Part shown: positions 35,100 through 46,339 of the stretch, one piece after another
Position numbering within the stretch: position 1 is the stretch's first letter
How the letters are laid out: each line of letters starts with the position of its first letter
Source of the DNA: Eupeodes corollae
Taxonomy: Eukaryota > Arthropoda > Insecta > Diptera > Syrphidae
NCBI RefSeq assembly: GCF_945859685.1
Contig: NC_079148.1
Span: 121,440,589-121,504,588 of the forward strand
Reading direction: 5' to 3'
DNA length: 64,000 nt
The notes under the pieces: model-generated
Seen by the model: only the letters and a program-made list of their open reading frames with translations
Told to the model about the DNA's origin: nothing
The model's database searches: none
Translations under genes and position numbers: made by a program

Positions 35100-37660
35100 G
35101 TTGTCTGGCTGTAAGTACAGCAGCGCTTTAACTCCTTCTGAAGCATAGGGCAGCAACAAGATCCTTCCACCTATCCAGATTCAACGCAACTGACCTCAGC
35201 TGTGGCCACGATTAAATACCTTGAGACAGAGCCTCCTTTAAAACTGATGACCTCCAAGTTGTCTTGGTCTTCCAATACGTCTATTAGCCTGGTGATTCCA
35301 TTGGACGGATTGTTTTGCTATATTGTCTTCAGGTTTCCTAAGTATATTCAAAAGAAAGTACTACATTTAAATTAAGAAGTGTTGTTCGATTTTGCTAAAG
35401 GCAAATTGGATTCGATTTGTTGACATGTTTAAATTATTGTGTATAAAAATAGAAAAATTATAATGCTAATAATTTAATACAGTACTTTATAGATTTTGCT
35501 CCAATTTCATGAGCTTTTCAACTCTTTCAAATGTCAAAGGGATCTTTTTTTTGTTGTGTTAAGGCTTGAAAAATGGACTTGTGGACGAACAAATTCACAC
35601 TTAGTCACTTTGGATCTAATCTTAAATTATGTACTTAGTACTTACATATAATTGAATGAAATTCTTTATCATATAGTGTTTTCAGAAGGTTCGAAGCTTT
35701 TACGCAACCATCTGTCATTCTTTATCCTATCATTATAATTAAAAGTGTCTTCAAGAAATAAATATCTTATGACATATTCTTGGAATATTACATCCCAAGG
35801 ATATTATTGACACTTTCTACGTTGTATTGTCACCACAACGGTTATGAAAAAAAACTGTCAATTATGTTACGTTGACTTGACTATGTGGTGTGTCACATAC
35901 TGTCTCATCCGTACGTCATATTATTGTTATTTTTTTTTTTTTTGAGTTGAAGTTCGATTACAAATTTAAAAATCGTGTGCTACTGCCAAAATACAAAATT
36001 TCAAATTCCGGTATCGCCACCAACAGTCTTAAGCCATATATGAACCAACCAACAAATGAAGCTAATGAATATCCGCTTGTTCAAGTGAATCATTAACTTG
36101 CATTCAATTTCCAAACAAACATGGAAGCGTACTTGTCTTCGTTCAACATGAATTATAGACTCGCTATCACTATTTTAGACATTGTGAAAACTTTTACTTT
36201 GTAGCTGTTATGGTGTAAAGTATTTAAATCTTATGGATGTATTTTTTTAATAATAGCTGTCGGACGGATAGCAGCTGAGAGTTATCATACGAGAGCATAA
36301 ATAAATGGAAGTTAAGTTTCTTTATTTTATTGAAATCGGAACACATCAATTTGGGTAATATGAGTAATTTTAAATACAATATCAATTTTCATATCTAAAT
36401 AGAAGAAATTGAGTATAATTATGTAAGTTAGGTGAATAATACGTATAGCACATCAAAATGTCTACTAAATGAATATAATGGGAAATATAATTGAATTAGA
36501 TGAATTTTAAATCTAAAAAGGTCTTCATGCTACTTAAACATACAATTTACGATGTTAGGTAAACAACTTTTATTTTCTTTCTTAAGCCTAAGTGTCAATT
36601 TTTAAAGAGATAAATCACTTTTTTTTAGATTTTTATTTTGTTTTTGGAACGAGTACCCCATTAGTGATGGTATTTAGAGCAATTAAGTAAACTTTATTGT
36701 TTGTTCATTGTTTCATGATACACTACTAACATATGTCAATAGATCATGGTGTCATTTTTGAACAAACAAAAAGAAAAATAAGAAAGTACCATGTACAGTA
36801 CATTCTCTATACATCATATAAATAAAACCGGAAGAAATCTATAGACAAAATGTCTCATATATAGGAGTTATTGGAGACATTTTTCTTGAATGCAAATAAT
36901 AACGGTCGTGAAAACTTTCTATTTTTTGATTTAAAAAAAGATTAACCAGTTTAAAATATAAACTGTCACTTAACAGTGTATCTTCTAATGTTCTCATTGG
37001 ATCGACCGGAAGCATTCAGGTGAAAACGAAGGTATTGGTTTTTATTTTTAATCACCCACAAATGAAAACAGCTCATGTCAGCTTAAGTAAAAGCAATACG
37101 TTACACTTTTGTAAAATTTGTACATGTAAGAAAAATTGAATCTGGAATTTATGCAGTTTACTGACAGAAGACTTAAATGCATACAAATATTTGGAATTAT
37201 TAGTTTATTTCTAAAGAAAATGACGTTAAGTTATCTCTCGTGAATTGAGAAGAAGATTTTTGTCAATTCTTAAAATTCCGTATTGATATAGAATTGTACG
37301 GTTCAGTTTTTGGCTTGTCAAAATGAATTTGAACATTAAATCCTCTAGACTTTTTAATAGTGAATTGGTAATTGTTGTAAGTCATGAGTTTATAAAATTG
37401 CCTGAAAACTTAGTATAAATCTCACTATCAATATATTTTTCTTGTTTGCATTTTTTTGTTACACTTCAGAATTTTCAGAAAGTATTTAGCTTATAGCTAT
37501 CATTAAACTACTATCAGAGTCTCATTCATCATAAGTACATTCGTTTTTTAGTAAAAGTTATCGTCTAACATTATAAAGGGTTGAGGGCAAGGCTTATTTT
37601 CCCACACCAAAATGTGAAACTATTGATGTCGGCTTGTAAAATAATACGGTCATGGGCGGA
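35100..37660. other. Intergenic stretch, nothing definite
   Basis: No supported gene. The part at 35120-35340 is less AT-rich and may be a worn TE end. Confidence 0.35.
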
Positions 37661-37689
37661 CTTTATTATTTTAATAATCTTCATGTCAT

Positions 37690-37890
37690 TGGCAAAAATG
37701 AGAACTTAACTTGAGCACAGCCATTACAATACTTCGTCAATAGACAGAATGAAAACAAAAAAGGGCCAAGATGGCTTCCCTGGGGAACACCAGATTGAGC
37801 AACAAAAGGTTTTGAATGACAATTTATAAATTTTACTTCATGGGATTTGTTTTTAAGGTTTAATGGATGGTAATGGTGGAAAATCAAGAG
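37690..37890 (-). pseudogene. Jockey-like RT fragment (distal piece)
   Basis: Encodes 'VKFINCHSKPF' and 'SGVPQGSHLGPFLF', the RT motif B of Jockey-type LINEs, followed by frameshifted sequence where the active site should be. The family A repeat at 37905-38835 separates it from its upstream piece at 38860-39300. Confidence 0.7.
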
Positions 37891-37904
37891 TTTCAAGTTT
37901 AAAT

Positions 37905-38835
37905 GGAGGAAAAGGATGCGACCCACACTGATAACTTCGCATCCCATATGTCTAAATTTTATATGTTTTCGTGTTGGGTTAAAAAAGTTATCAGTTGAAA
38001 TATTCTTAAAAAAATTTAAATTACCAACAATATTTTTTTTTTTAAGAAAAAGTTTGGTTTGAAAATCTAGTTTTGTTAAATAGATTTTTAGTCGAGTACA
38101 TTTTTTTACCAATTTTATAGCATTTCTTGGATAAACGATATTAATTTGAGAGATATCAAGGACCGAACATAAATTTTTACCAAATTTGTGTACTTTTTTG
38201 TGGATTTTATTTTTTTTTATAAAAAATAGACTGTTCGATGTTTATAAAAGAAACTACTGAATATCGAAAACAATATCTCCTGTGAAATAAAAAGAGTTTG
38301 AAGACAATATTTGTTTTTTTGTAAGGTTTTTATTTTTTTGTAAAAAAACTGTCAATTATATTTTCCTCAAAATTTTAATGAGTGTTGACAATGATTTTTT
38401 TTTAATAGATAAAAGTATTTTAAAGCCAATATTTTAAAGTTTGGAAAAGATATTTGAGTCGAAAATCAAGTTTTACCAACTTGTATTTACTTTTTTGTTA
38501 AGGTTTTTATTTTTTGTAAACAAATTTTTTCCATTTTTCTTTCTTCTCAAAATTTTTCCATATGTTGAAAAAACTGTTTCTTATAAGTTCAAATTAGTTG
38601 AAAGCCAAATTCAAAAATTTTGAAAAGATATTTGAGTCGAAATTCAATTTTTAGGTTTTTATTGTTTATAAAAAAAACTGTCAATTCGATTTTTCTCCAA
38701 ATTTTACCAGATGTTGTTGCGCATGTTCTAAAGTGTTTGAACATTTGTTTGAGAATGTGAGAAGATTTGTCACGGTTAAATTAATTTTTCACAAAACCAT
38801 CTCGATATTCGCAAATGAGATTCTTGCTAAAAAAA
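37905..38835 (-). repeat. Family A repeat copy interrupting a LINE
   Basis: It starts with the family terminal motif ('ggatgcgacccacactgataacttcgcatccc', 37916-37950) and contains several minus-oriented tandem units ('actgtcaattcgatttttctccaaattttacc' type). The head is missing or too worn to define. It lies between two halves of one LINE. Confidence 0.65.
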
Positions 38836-38859
38836 TTCTAAACTTTTACAAGTTGTTTG

Positions 38860-39300
38860 TTTAAACAATTTAGGAATACAAGAAAGCTTTTCAATGGGCC
38901 TGTAGTTTGTTATATCTGGCTTGTTACCGTTGTTAGAAATTACATCTTCCATGTACTGGGAAATTTGTTTTAGAAAAAATTTGAATATGAACATAATTAC
39001 TACACTTTTTTAAAACTATCGAAAGAATACCATGGGGACCGGATGAGCAGTCATCATTCAACATGGATAAAAGATCAAGGACTGTACTTTGTATCAAATG
39101 TATGCTGCTACAGCTAGTTTGCGAAAAGGAGAGAAGATTGTTTCATCAACTTCTTCAGGGATATTAACAAATTACTCACGGAAATTTGTTGCCCAAGCAA
39201 TACAGATATAATTGTTTTATCTAACGATTTGATGTAATTGATCTTAACCCAAAAGCCATCTGATTTTGTCTTTAATTTTACATTTTTTTAAAGAGGTGCC
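38860..39300 (-). pseudogene. Jockey-like LINE fragment (proximal piece)
   Basis: On the minus strand: 'SDGFWVKINYIKS', then 'DDCSSGPHGILSIVLKKC' and 'NKPDITNYRPIEKLSCIPKL', which are the linker and first RT motif (NYRPI) of a Jockey-type element. It continues, after the family A insertion, into the GVPQGS piece at 37690-37890. Motif A is missing. Confidence 0.65.
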
Positions 39301-39309
39301 CATATCAGT

Positions 39310-40440
39310 AACATATTTAGCATATACAATATTAGAAAACTTTTACACCACCAACGCTTTAAGTTAAATAATTCCGTTGCTAAGTATGACATTAAATTTG
39401 AAGATTCACCTGAACTCAAAATTGAAAAAGTTCAAGGATATAAACTTTGATTGCTTCATCGATGTTTGTATGCAAAAATTAGTTAAAAACATTTTTATAT
39501 CATTTCAAATTTATCATTTATTTATTTTATCTATACTCAATAATTATTTTTATGATAATTAACTATTCGCATAATACCACCAACGCAATTAATATACCTA
39601 TCAATAGTTCGCATCTCTGTGCAAAACATACAAAATTCGTAGAAATCTTGAAAATAACATTAACTACGTGCCAATCCCATTAGTTTATGATCTTAGTATG
39701 TAAATTATGTATTTTTTTGTTTTCAATTTTTAAATGCCATTCTATCACTGGTTTGAGATTCAAATGTGGGCTTATAGTTTTTTTTTATTTTAAGCTCCTA
39801 TAAATAATTTCGGCAGAATTTGTTATTGATTTCTGTGACAAATTTGTGTAATACCTTTTCAATGATGCTAATAAAATAAAACTACCTTTCGTTATATCTT
39901 CGCAGATTAAAAAAATAGCCTTCATTTTAATGTTCCGTATTCATATTTTGTATTAATATTTAATGGTTTTTAAATGTTTAATACTACATATCTATTCAAA
40001 TATTGGTTTATCACCTTTAAACTAAATTTAATCAATTCGATATCTTTTTTTTAAAGTGCGGTTCATAATATTGAAAGTCATATATACTACGATCAACTTT
40101 AATATTGCCACTCAACCAACAAAAAATTATTGTTGGTCTTGGGTTAATTTTACTAATTTTCCAATTTTTGTATAACAAAATATTTAAAAAATACTCCCTT
40201 TTGCTTTTCTTTTGTTGTGCTATCATTTTCGTTATTTTCCTTAAAGTATTTGATATTTTCGGACTTTTTTTTATTCCCGACTTGTATTTAAAATTTCTGT
40301 TAAAAGCTTATAATTCTTGATTTTTTTATGGGCAGCTGTCATCTTTTGACATTAAACCACTAAAAAACTACACTATTATTAAAAATTAAAAGAAATTTTT
40401 AAAATTCAAGACAAAAATGATGAAATGGTCACAGTTTGAC
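39310..40440. other. AT-rich intergenic stretch
   Basis: No gene or recognised repeat; short AT-rich frames only. Confidence 0.4.
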
Positions 40441-40450
40441 AAACAAAAAA

Positions 40451-40597
40451 TACTGAGATTTAAGACCTTTAGAGAATTTTCTTTGGAGCCACGTAAACGA
40501 TTAAGTCTATGCCAATGGTCAAGAATCGATTCAAGACCTTAATGATAGAATTCGTGAAGTTATTGAAGACAACAAGTGTTCCAATTGGTCGTATTGA
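40451..40597 (+). pseudogene. Small mariner transposase fossil
   Basis: One frame reads DLRPLENFLW, then SHVND, a stop, then VYANGQESIQDLNDRIREVI. This matches the block around the third catalytic Asp of mariner transposases (DL-x-PL-x-x-FLW, then VYA and SIQDL-x-x-x-IR). Both halves lie in the same frame with the expected spacing. Only about 150 bp are recognisable, so the lineage is undetermined. Confidence 0.55.
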
Positions 40598-41769
40598 TTC
40601 ATTACTGTTACATTGTTTAGAACATTTTTTGTCGGCTTACATATTATGCACATTCATTTCTTTAATTCCAAAAGATTTCTTAGGAGATCCGGAAATTTGC
40701 AAGTGGTTGTGGTAAAGTAAATAATAACGAAGTTTCTTTAGATGTCAAAGTAAATTTAAATTTATTGAATTTTTATATTGGCATGTCATAAGATATTATG
40801 TATATAAAGTGGTCACAACTAGCTGTCCTTCAAAAAGAGAAATATTAATAATACTAATATCAAGGAAGGTACAAGTAACAAGTTTATTGATTTGATATTT
40901 AAGAAAAACATTTAAAATGACAATATTTACACATAGCATATCACTGATAATTGAGACATAAGGCAAAAGAGGTTTACCTTTTATATCAAATCAAAATGTA
41001 TACAGAATATTAAATAATTTGAGGGTGGTATAGCTAGAGCATTGTGTCAAAATTAGATAACAAAAGTATCTTTAAACTGCTCCACTTATATAATTTTTAC
41101 TTTAACCTATTAACTTGTTACTTTTTCTTGTTCTTAAACCAATTTCAATCAAAATATATGTGATTTTTATTTCTTCGAACCATACATACATAAGTACAGA
41201 TACAGGTATGTCTTTTACCTACCTTTCCGGTTTTAAGTAAAACTTCTTGTTGGCATGAATAAAAACAAGGATCGGCGGCCGGTGGCGGCAGCAGTAGTGG
41301 CGTTAAGCAACATTAAGTAGATACAACTTTTGGGCTGGTATCTCACTGTTATTGGTTTTCTGGTTTTTAATTATAATTGTTGTGGTTAGGCTAGAGTTTC
41401 GATTTCATTGAATTGATAAGTACCTACAGACGTACATATGTACATACATATGTATGTATGTAGGTAAATTAAGGTGGACCAAAATTACGCAAGCTTAATT
41501 TACTGTTGATCTATAAGCAGTACGAGTATGTATGATGTCTTGACTGCGGTGCTATGTTATTTACCTTATTCAGTACTATGGTTTTCTTTTAATTGATGAA
41601 GAAGCCAATTTTTAACCAAAGTTTGAAAATATAAATAAATATGTACATATATATTATTTACCCAGTGGCTTTAATTTCGATCAAGATTTTAAAAATTTGA
41701 AGGTTTTAATACTTTTTTCAAGTAGAGCTTTAATAAAGCTGTTATATTTATAATATTTAAGAAAAGTGA

Positions 41770-43600
41770 TGCTAGTTTACCTGAGAATTACAAAGTATTT
41801 GCTAGAATCCTATACAAAAGACTTATCAAATGGGTAGAATCAAACAATCGATTAAATATGTTTCAAACTGGTTTTCGTGAGGGCTTGACCATATTTTTGC
41901 TTTATCGAGTATTGCTAACAAATTTATTCAAAAGAAAAAGAAGATGTATACTTGCTTTATCGACTTAAAACCTGCTTTTGATACCGTCAATCCACAAGCT
42001 CTCATTTAGAAAATGGCCTCACTTGGTATATATAGAAAATGTCTAAATATCTACGAAAAATGTTTATGTACAACTTATGCTACAGTTTGGGATGGGGCCG
42101 AGGTTTCAAATTGGTTTCAAACGACTGTAGGTGTTCCTCAAGGATGTATCCTTAGCCCAATCTTTTAACCCTCTATATTTATGATATTTCAGATAAATTA
42201 CCCGGTGGAGTTTGTTTTTTCTGATTGTCGTATAAAAGTACTTCTTTACGCGGATGACTTGGTTATGCTAGCGGATAACCTATCTTCTCTCCAGCTATAA
42301 ATCAATAGGGATCAAATGTACTGCAATATCTGGGACCTTAAAATAAACTCAGAGAAAACAAACATAATGGTATTTAAGGCACGGAGTTGTAGAAGATTGA
42401 GAGAAGAAATATGATTAATTAACAACCAACCTTTTGAAATAGTACAGGAATTCAAATATCTTGGAATGTTAATGTCTGCTAATAAAATAAATTGGGTGGC
42501 GCAACAGTCCGTTTGAGAACTAGGGCCTAGTGACTGACAACTCACAACCATTCCTGTGTGCGAGTACTGTTGTCAGGGATGGAAGGGACCTACAGTTTTA
42601 AGCCGAATCTGAACGGCAAATTTGAGAAAGCACTTTTCTTGACAAGAATTACTCCTGGAGAATTTGTCAATTCCTCGCAAGAGGCAGTACCCGTGAAAAA
42701 AATTTAGGTGGGATAGGCAGGGACCGTCCCCTAGGCCTCTCGCATGACAGTCCAACGCACTAACCATCATGCCACGGGTACTACTGATGTCTGCTAATAG
42801 TAGCTTAAATAAACATGTTCAGCATAAGAGTAAAGTAGCTCTCAACATAATGTGGCCAACTTTCTTCTCAAACAAAAACATAGACTTAGGATCTAAATAC
42901 CGAATTTTCTAAGCAACCATTAAAACTTGCTTTTTTTACGATATTCAAGTTTTTGTCACACCTATTTTGAAGAATTTGAGCTCCTCTTTTTCAAAATATT
43001 ATTTCGGTTACCTGATTCGACTCCAAACTATACAATTCATGTTGAGTCTGGAATTGCGCCGATTTATATTAAAAATTTTAAATTCCCTGCAGATTGTTTA
43101 ACAATAGTAATGAGTAAACCAAGTTCGAATCTTCACACATCTATCATGAAGGTTCTTTTGCGAACAGAAGCATCGCTATTTAAGGAATGGACTCAACTAT
43201 CCCGATTGCATAATGTTTTTTTTGAACTGAATAAATTAACCATAGATAACTGGCAAGATATTTTTTCGAATGTTAGCGCAAAAGTTGATGAAAATATATT
43301 TCTTAAACATCTAAATAGAGCATCATCATCGTCAACAAGAGAAATATATAGAAATCTAAGCCACTCCTTAAATTAAATACTAATGCCACAAATTATTTAA
43401 ATAACCGACTTTCTGCGAGAGCTATAGGTACAATTTTCAGAGCAAGGGTTGAAATATTAAACTTGAATTATATTCCGCATCGGTCAGATGCAATTATTAC
43501 AACAGAAATGAGGGTGACGATATTTACCATTTCATAGCTATTTGTCCGATACTATAAGAAATTCGAAGGCTCTATTTTCAACCTTTTATATTATTTTAAA
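41770..43600 (+). pseudogene. LINE-B copy 3, decayed, carrying a SINE
   Basis: Matches the LINE-B reverse transcriptase at 57184-59067. It shows 'LPENYK', 'CFIDLKPAFDTVNPQAL' (41957-42005), 'GVPQGCILSPIF' (42130-42167), catalytic YADD at 42247-42258 and, after the SINE, the C-terminal region at 42927-43376 with 'LPDSTPNYTIHVESGIAPIYI'. It ends near 43600 with 'FHFIAICPIL'. In-frame stops and frameshifts are frequent, and the fingers and endonuclease are missing. It is the most decayed of the three LINE-B copies. Confidence 0.8.
42485..42786 (-). mobile_element. SINE-1 copy 2 with a 13-bp target duplication
   Basis: Same structure as the SINE at 27965-28222: a box A-like 'TGGCATGATGGTTAGTG' in the head (high-coordinate end), the 'gcaagaggcagta' body and a 3' end GCGCCACCC plus an ATTT-type tail. 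Box B is mutated. The exact 13-mer ATGTCTGCTAATA flanks it at 42472-42484 and 42787-42799, proving a target-primed insertion into LINE-B copy 3. Confidence 0.9.
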
Positions 43601-43604
43601 TTCA

Positions 43605-45325
43605 CTTTTCCTAAAAATATTAATTTACAAATTTCTAAAACAATTTGTAATATATATTTATAAACACGTAAACTAAAATGCAAAACTCAATAGTTATCAA
43701 AAGATCATTTATTTTTTTCTGTTTAGAGAATTAAAACTACAAATTATATTTTTTTATAACAAGAAATCTAATGAAAACCTACCAACTATTTATTTTTTTT
43801 AAGGCAAATGTTATTTTCTTTGACTCTCTTAAGTTCTTTGACGGTACCCAAAGTTAATTCTCAACTATCGAAAGAATGGATAAATGTACATTTATTTTTC
43901 GATAAAAACATTCCACATACGCCTTAGTGTACAATGTAAAAATTTCGAATTTTATATACCATGTTTCTAGTCGAATTCTCAACATTGAAGATATTTTGAT
44001 TTCAAATTTTGCAAAAGAATATTTCATAAAATAAAACAAACATTTTGTAATATAACTAAGGGCTTATAGTGACTTATAATAATAAAACTGTTCTTGTGGG
44101 GTATTTATGTCAAAAATAAAGAGACCAATAATTGTGTGTTAAATCTCAAGGGATTATTTAGGAATAACTTTATTAAGAACCAAAGTTAGTCTTATTTATT
44201 TGTGTATATTAATTTACATATGTATAAAGTGTAAATTCAGGGAATAGAACAACATGATTAAAAATTAGTTTTTTTAAATTATCATTGATTTATATGCCTT
44301 ATAGGTTCTTTGATTTTTTATTTTTTTCCTTCATCGATTTATTGTACATACTACACTTTTAAGTAAACATCTTTTAAGTTTGAAAAGAAACCAGTTACCA
44401 TCAATTCACCTTGCATCAGTCTTCTGCATAAAACTACAAAAAGAAAATATAAGTTTATAGTTATAAAACACGGATTGCATGTTGTCTTTTTAATTAAATC
44501 TTTTGTGTAAAAATAAAATTCACCACAAGGTGCAGATTTAATTCTGAACGAAAAAAAAAAGAAGCGAAAGCTGGATTAAAATGATTGCACTTGAGGTATC
44601 TTGTTGAAGAAAAGATCTACATATACATATATGTATATGTAATTGTTATAGTGACATGTTGAATGTTCCTTGACAACAAGCGGCGTTAAGTACATTATTA
44701 GACAACTAGAGACTATTTAAAACACGGAAAAATGTAAGGTCATGCTGCAAATAGCCTCTACTCTAAATCTTCAGAACATTGTAAAACAAAGGATTGCTTA
44801 AAAGAGTGGAAAAGGATATGAGATTTTAATTTTCTTCCAATAAATTCGTAGAATTGAGTAAATCTTTCTGGTATTTGTTGTACAGCAGTAGCTTACGTTA
44901 TGTTTAGGTTAATATGAAAATGTCTTTTATGATGATACATTTGTAAAAAAAATGTATGTAAAATTAATGCAATGTCGCGTTCTATTTCAAAAACACGTAA
45001 CATAATTTATATATAATCTTAACACAGTTCTTAAAGCATTTTATTTCAAAAAAATTGCTCAAATCAAAACATTACTCGAAAATTCCCAAGGAAACGCATC
45101 GGCAGTAGCCAGATTTTTGTATTTAAAAATTGGTACAACTGAAAGAAGATCTGTCAGATTAATAATTTAAAAAAACACAAATGGAAAAAGTTTTGTGAAA
45201 ATCAAAAGTTAAAATTAACTTCAGCAAAAAAACTAACTTGAACTAATAAAATGGACAATTTTCAAGAAGAATGGTAAGAAAACATCTTTAAATTGAGATT
45301 CTATAAAAAGAGTTCATTTAACAAT
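43605..45325. other. AT-rich stretch with a perfect palindrome
   Basis: No gene or known repeat seen. A perfect 24-bp palindrome of TACATA/TATGTA type lies at 44618-44641. Confidence 0.4.
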
Positions 45326-45332
45326 TGCAGCT

Positions 45333-45877
45333 TTGACATAAAATAAAAACTTCAAGAAGGTGGTTTATTCGTAGACTACTACATTAATATGTGGTATTGA
45401 AGCGAGCTTGAAGCTCGTCTCAATTCTTTGTATAACTGAATCGAGTTGAAATGAGCTTGATTGGACTCGATTTCAGTCGGGGATTGGAGTCGATTCAGAG
45501 TTTGAGAAGAAATACCTTTGTGAAGGAGTTGGTTTTACAGATAATGCATTATTGTCTGTTTATTTGCATATTTGTGCAGAAAAAATATAGTTTGGTTTTA
45601 ATCAAATTAAAAAATAAAAATGGAGTAGTTTGCGTATTCTTATATATTTCTGAACTATTCAGTTTACCTTTGTTTAACACGAATAAAACTATCCATTTGT
45701 ATTTTAAAAAGTGCTGTCATACTTAATCATTTTTAAATCTTCTTGTACCAAAAAGATTTATTTAATCTAAACTGAGATAAACCTTTGGCGGAAAAATTGC
45801 AAAACTTAATTATCTTTTTTTAATGGTTTCGCTTGCAAAATAAACCCAGTTAGTCCATTTTCATAAACAAACCTAAA
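45333..45877 (+). repeat. Repeat C, copy 1
   Basis: About 545 bp, near-collinear with 56108-56636. Shared segments include 'gacataaaataaaaacttc' (45335), 'gaagcgagcttgaagctcgtct', 'gaaggagttggttttacag', 'gtgctgtca' with 'cttaatcatttttaaat', and 'cccagttagtccatttt' near the end. Neither copy has coding similarity or a visible TIR. It could be a transposon body or a segmental duplication. Confidence 0.75.
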
Positions 45878-46280
45878 TAATATCAACAGTAACAGATTGA
45901 TTTTTTTCCTTAATAGAAAACACATTATTTCAAATGCACAATTACTCAACGAACACAGCCATCGAGATACAAATGCAATATCAATCGTACCAACATTTGA
46001 GAACAAAATCACATAAGATCCATTCGAAACTCGTATAAATATCAAAAACCCAATTGAAATTTGAATATTGATAGGAACAAAAAGCCTACCTGAGTTCTTT
46101 TTTTATTTAAGAGTTTAATCTTTTGGAAATATATTTCTTTTTTAAATATAAATTTTCAAACACTTCATTTTTGCTTAGAAGCACATAATTCCTTTTATTT
46201 TAACTACATATAAGTATTTTAGTAATAACATTTGTTTGCAATGCATTCATTAAATTTGTGTTTCTTTTATATTCTTACAG

Positions 46281-46339
46281 GTGATTTAATTTTTGCCAAA
46301 CGATGAGAAGGGCCAAAAGATGGCTTTTAATATTTGCAG
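46281..46339 (+). CDS. Chitin-binding gene: first coding exon (5' UTR + codons 1-12)
   Basis: Acceptor 'tattcttacag' before 46281 and donor 'gcag|gtgagt' after 46339. The ATG at 46303 starts MRRAKRWLLIFA and leaves one base in phase, which joins the next exon to complete an Ala codon. The acceptor upstream of the ATG means a non-coding exon must precede it. Confidence 0.8.

Noticed and set aside
35100..35345. Less AT-rich stretch that might be an exon or LINE 3' end
   Set aside because: No reading frame, splice pair or match to the other repeats in the window.
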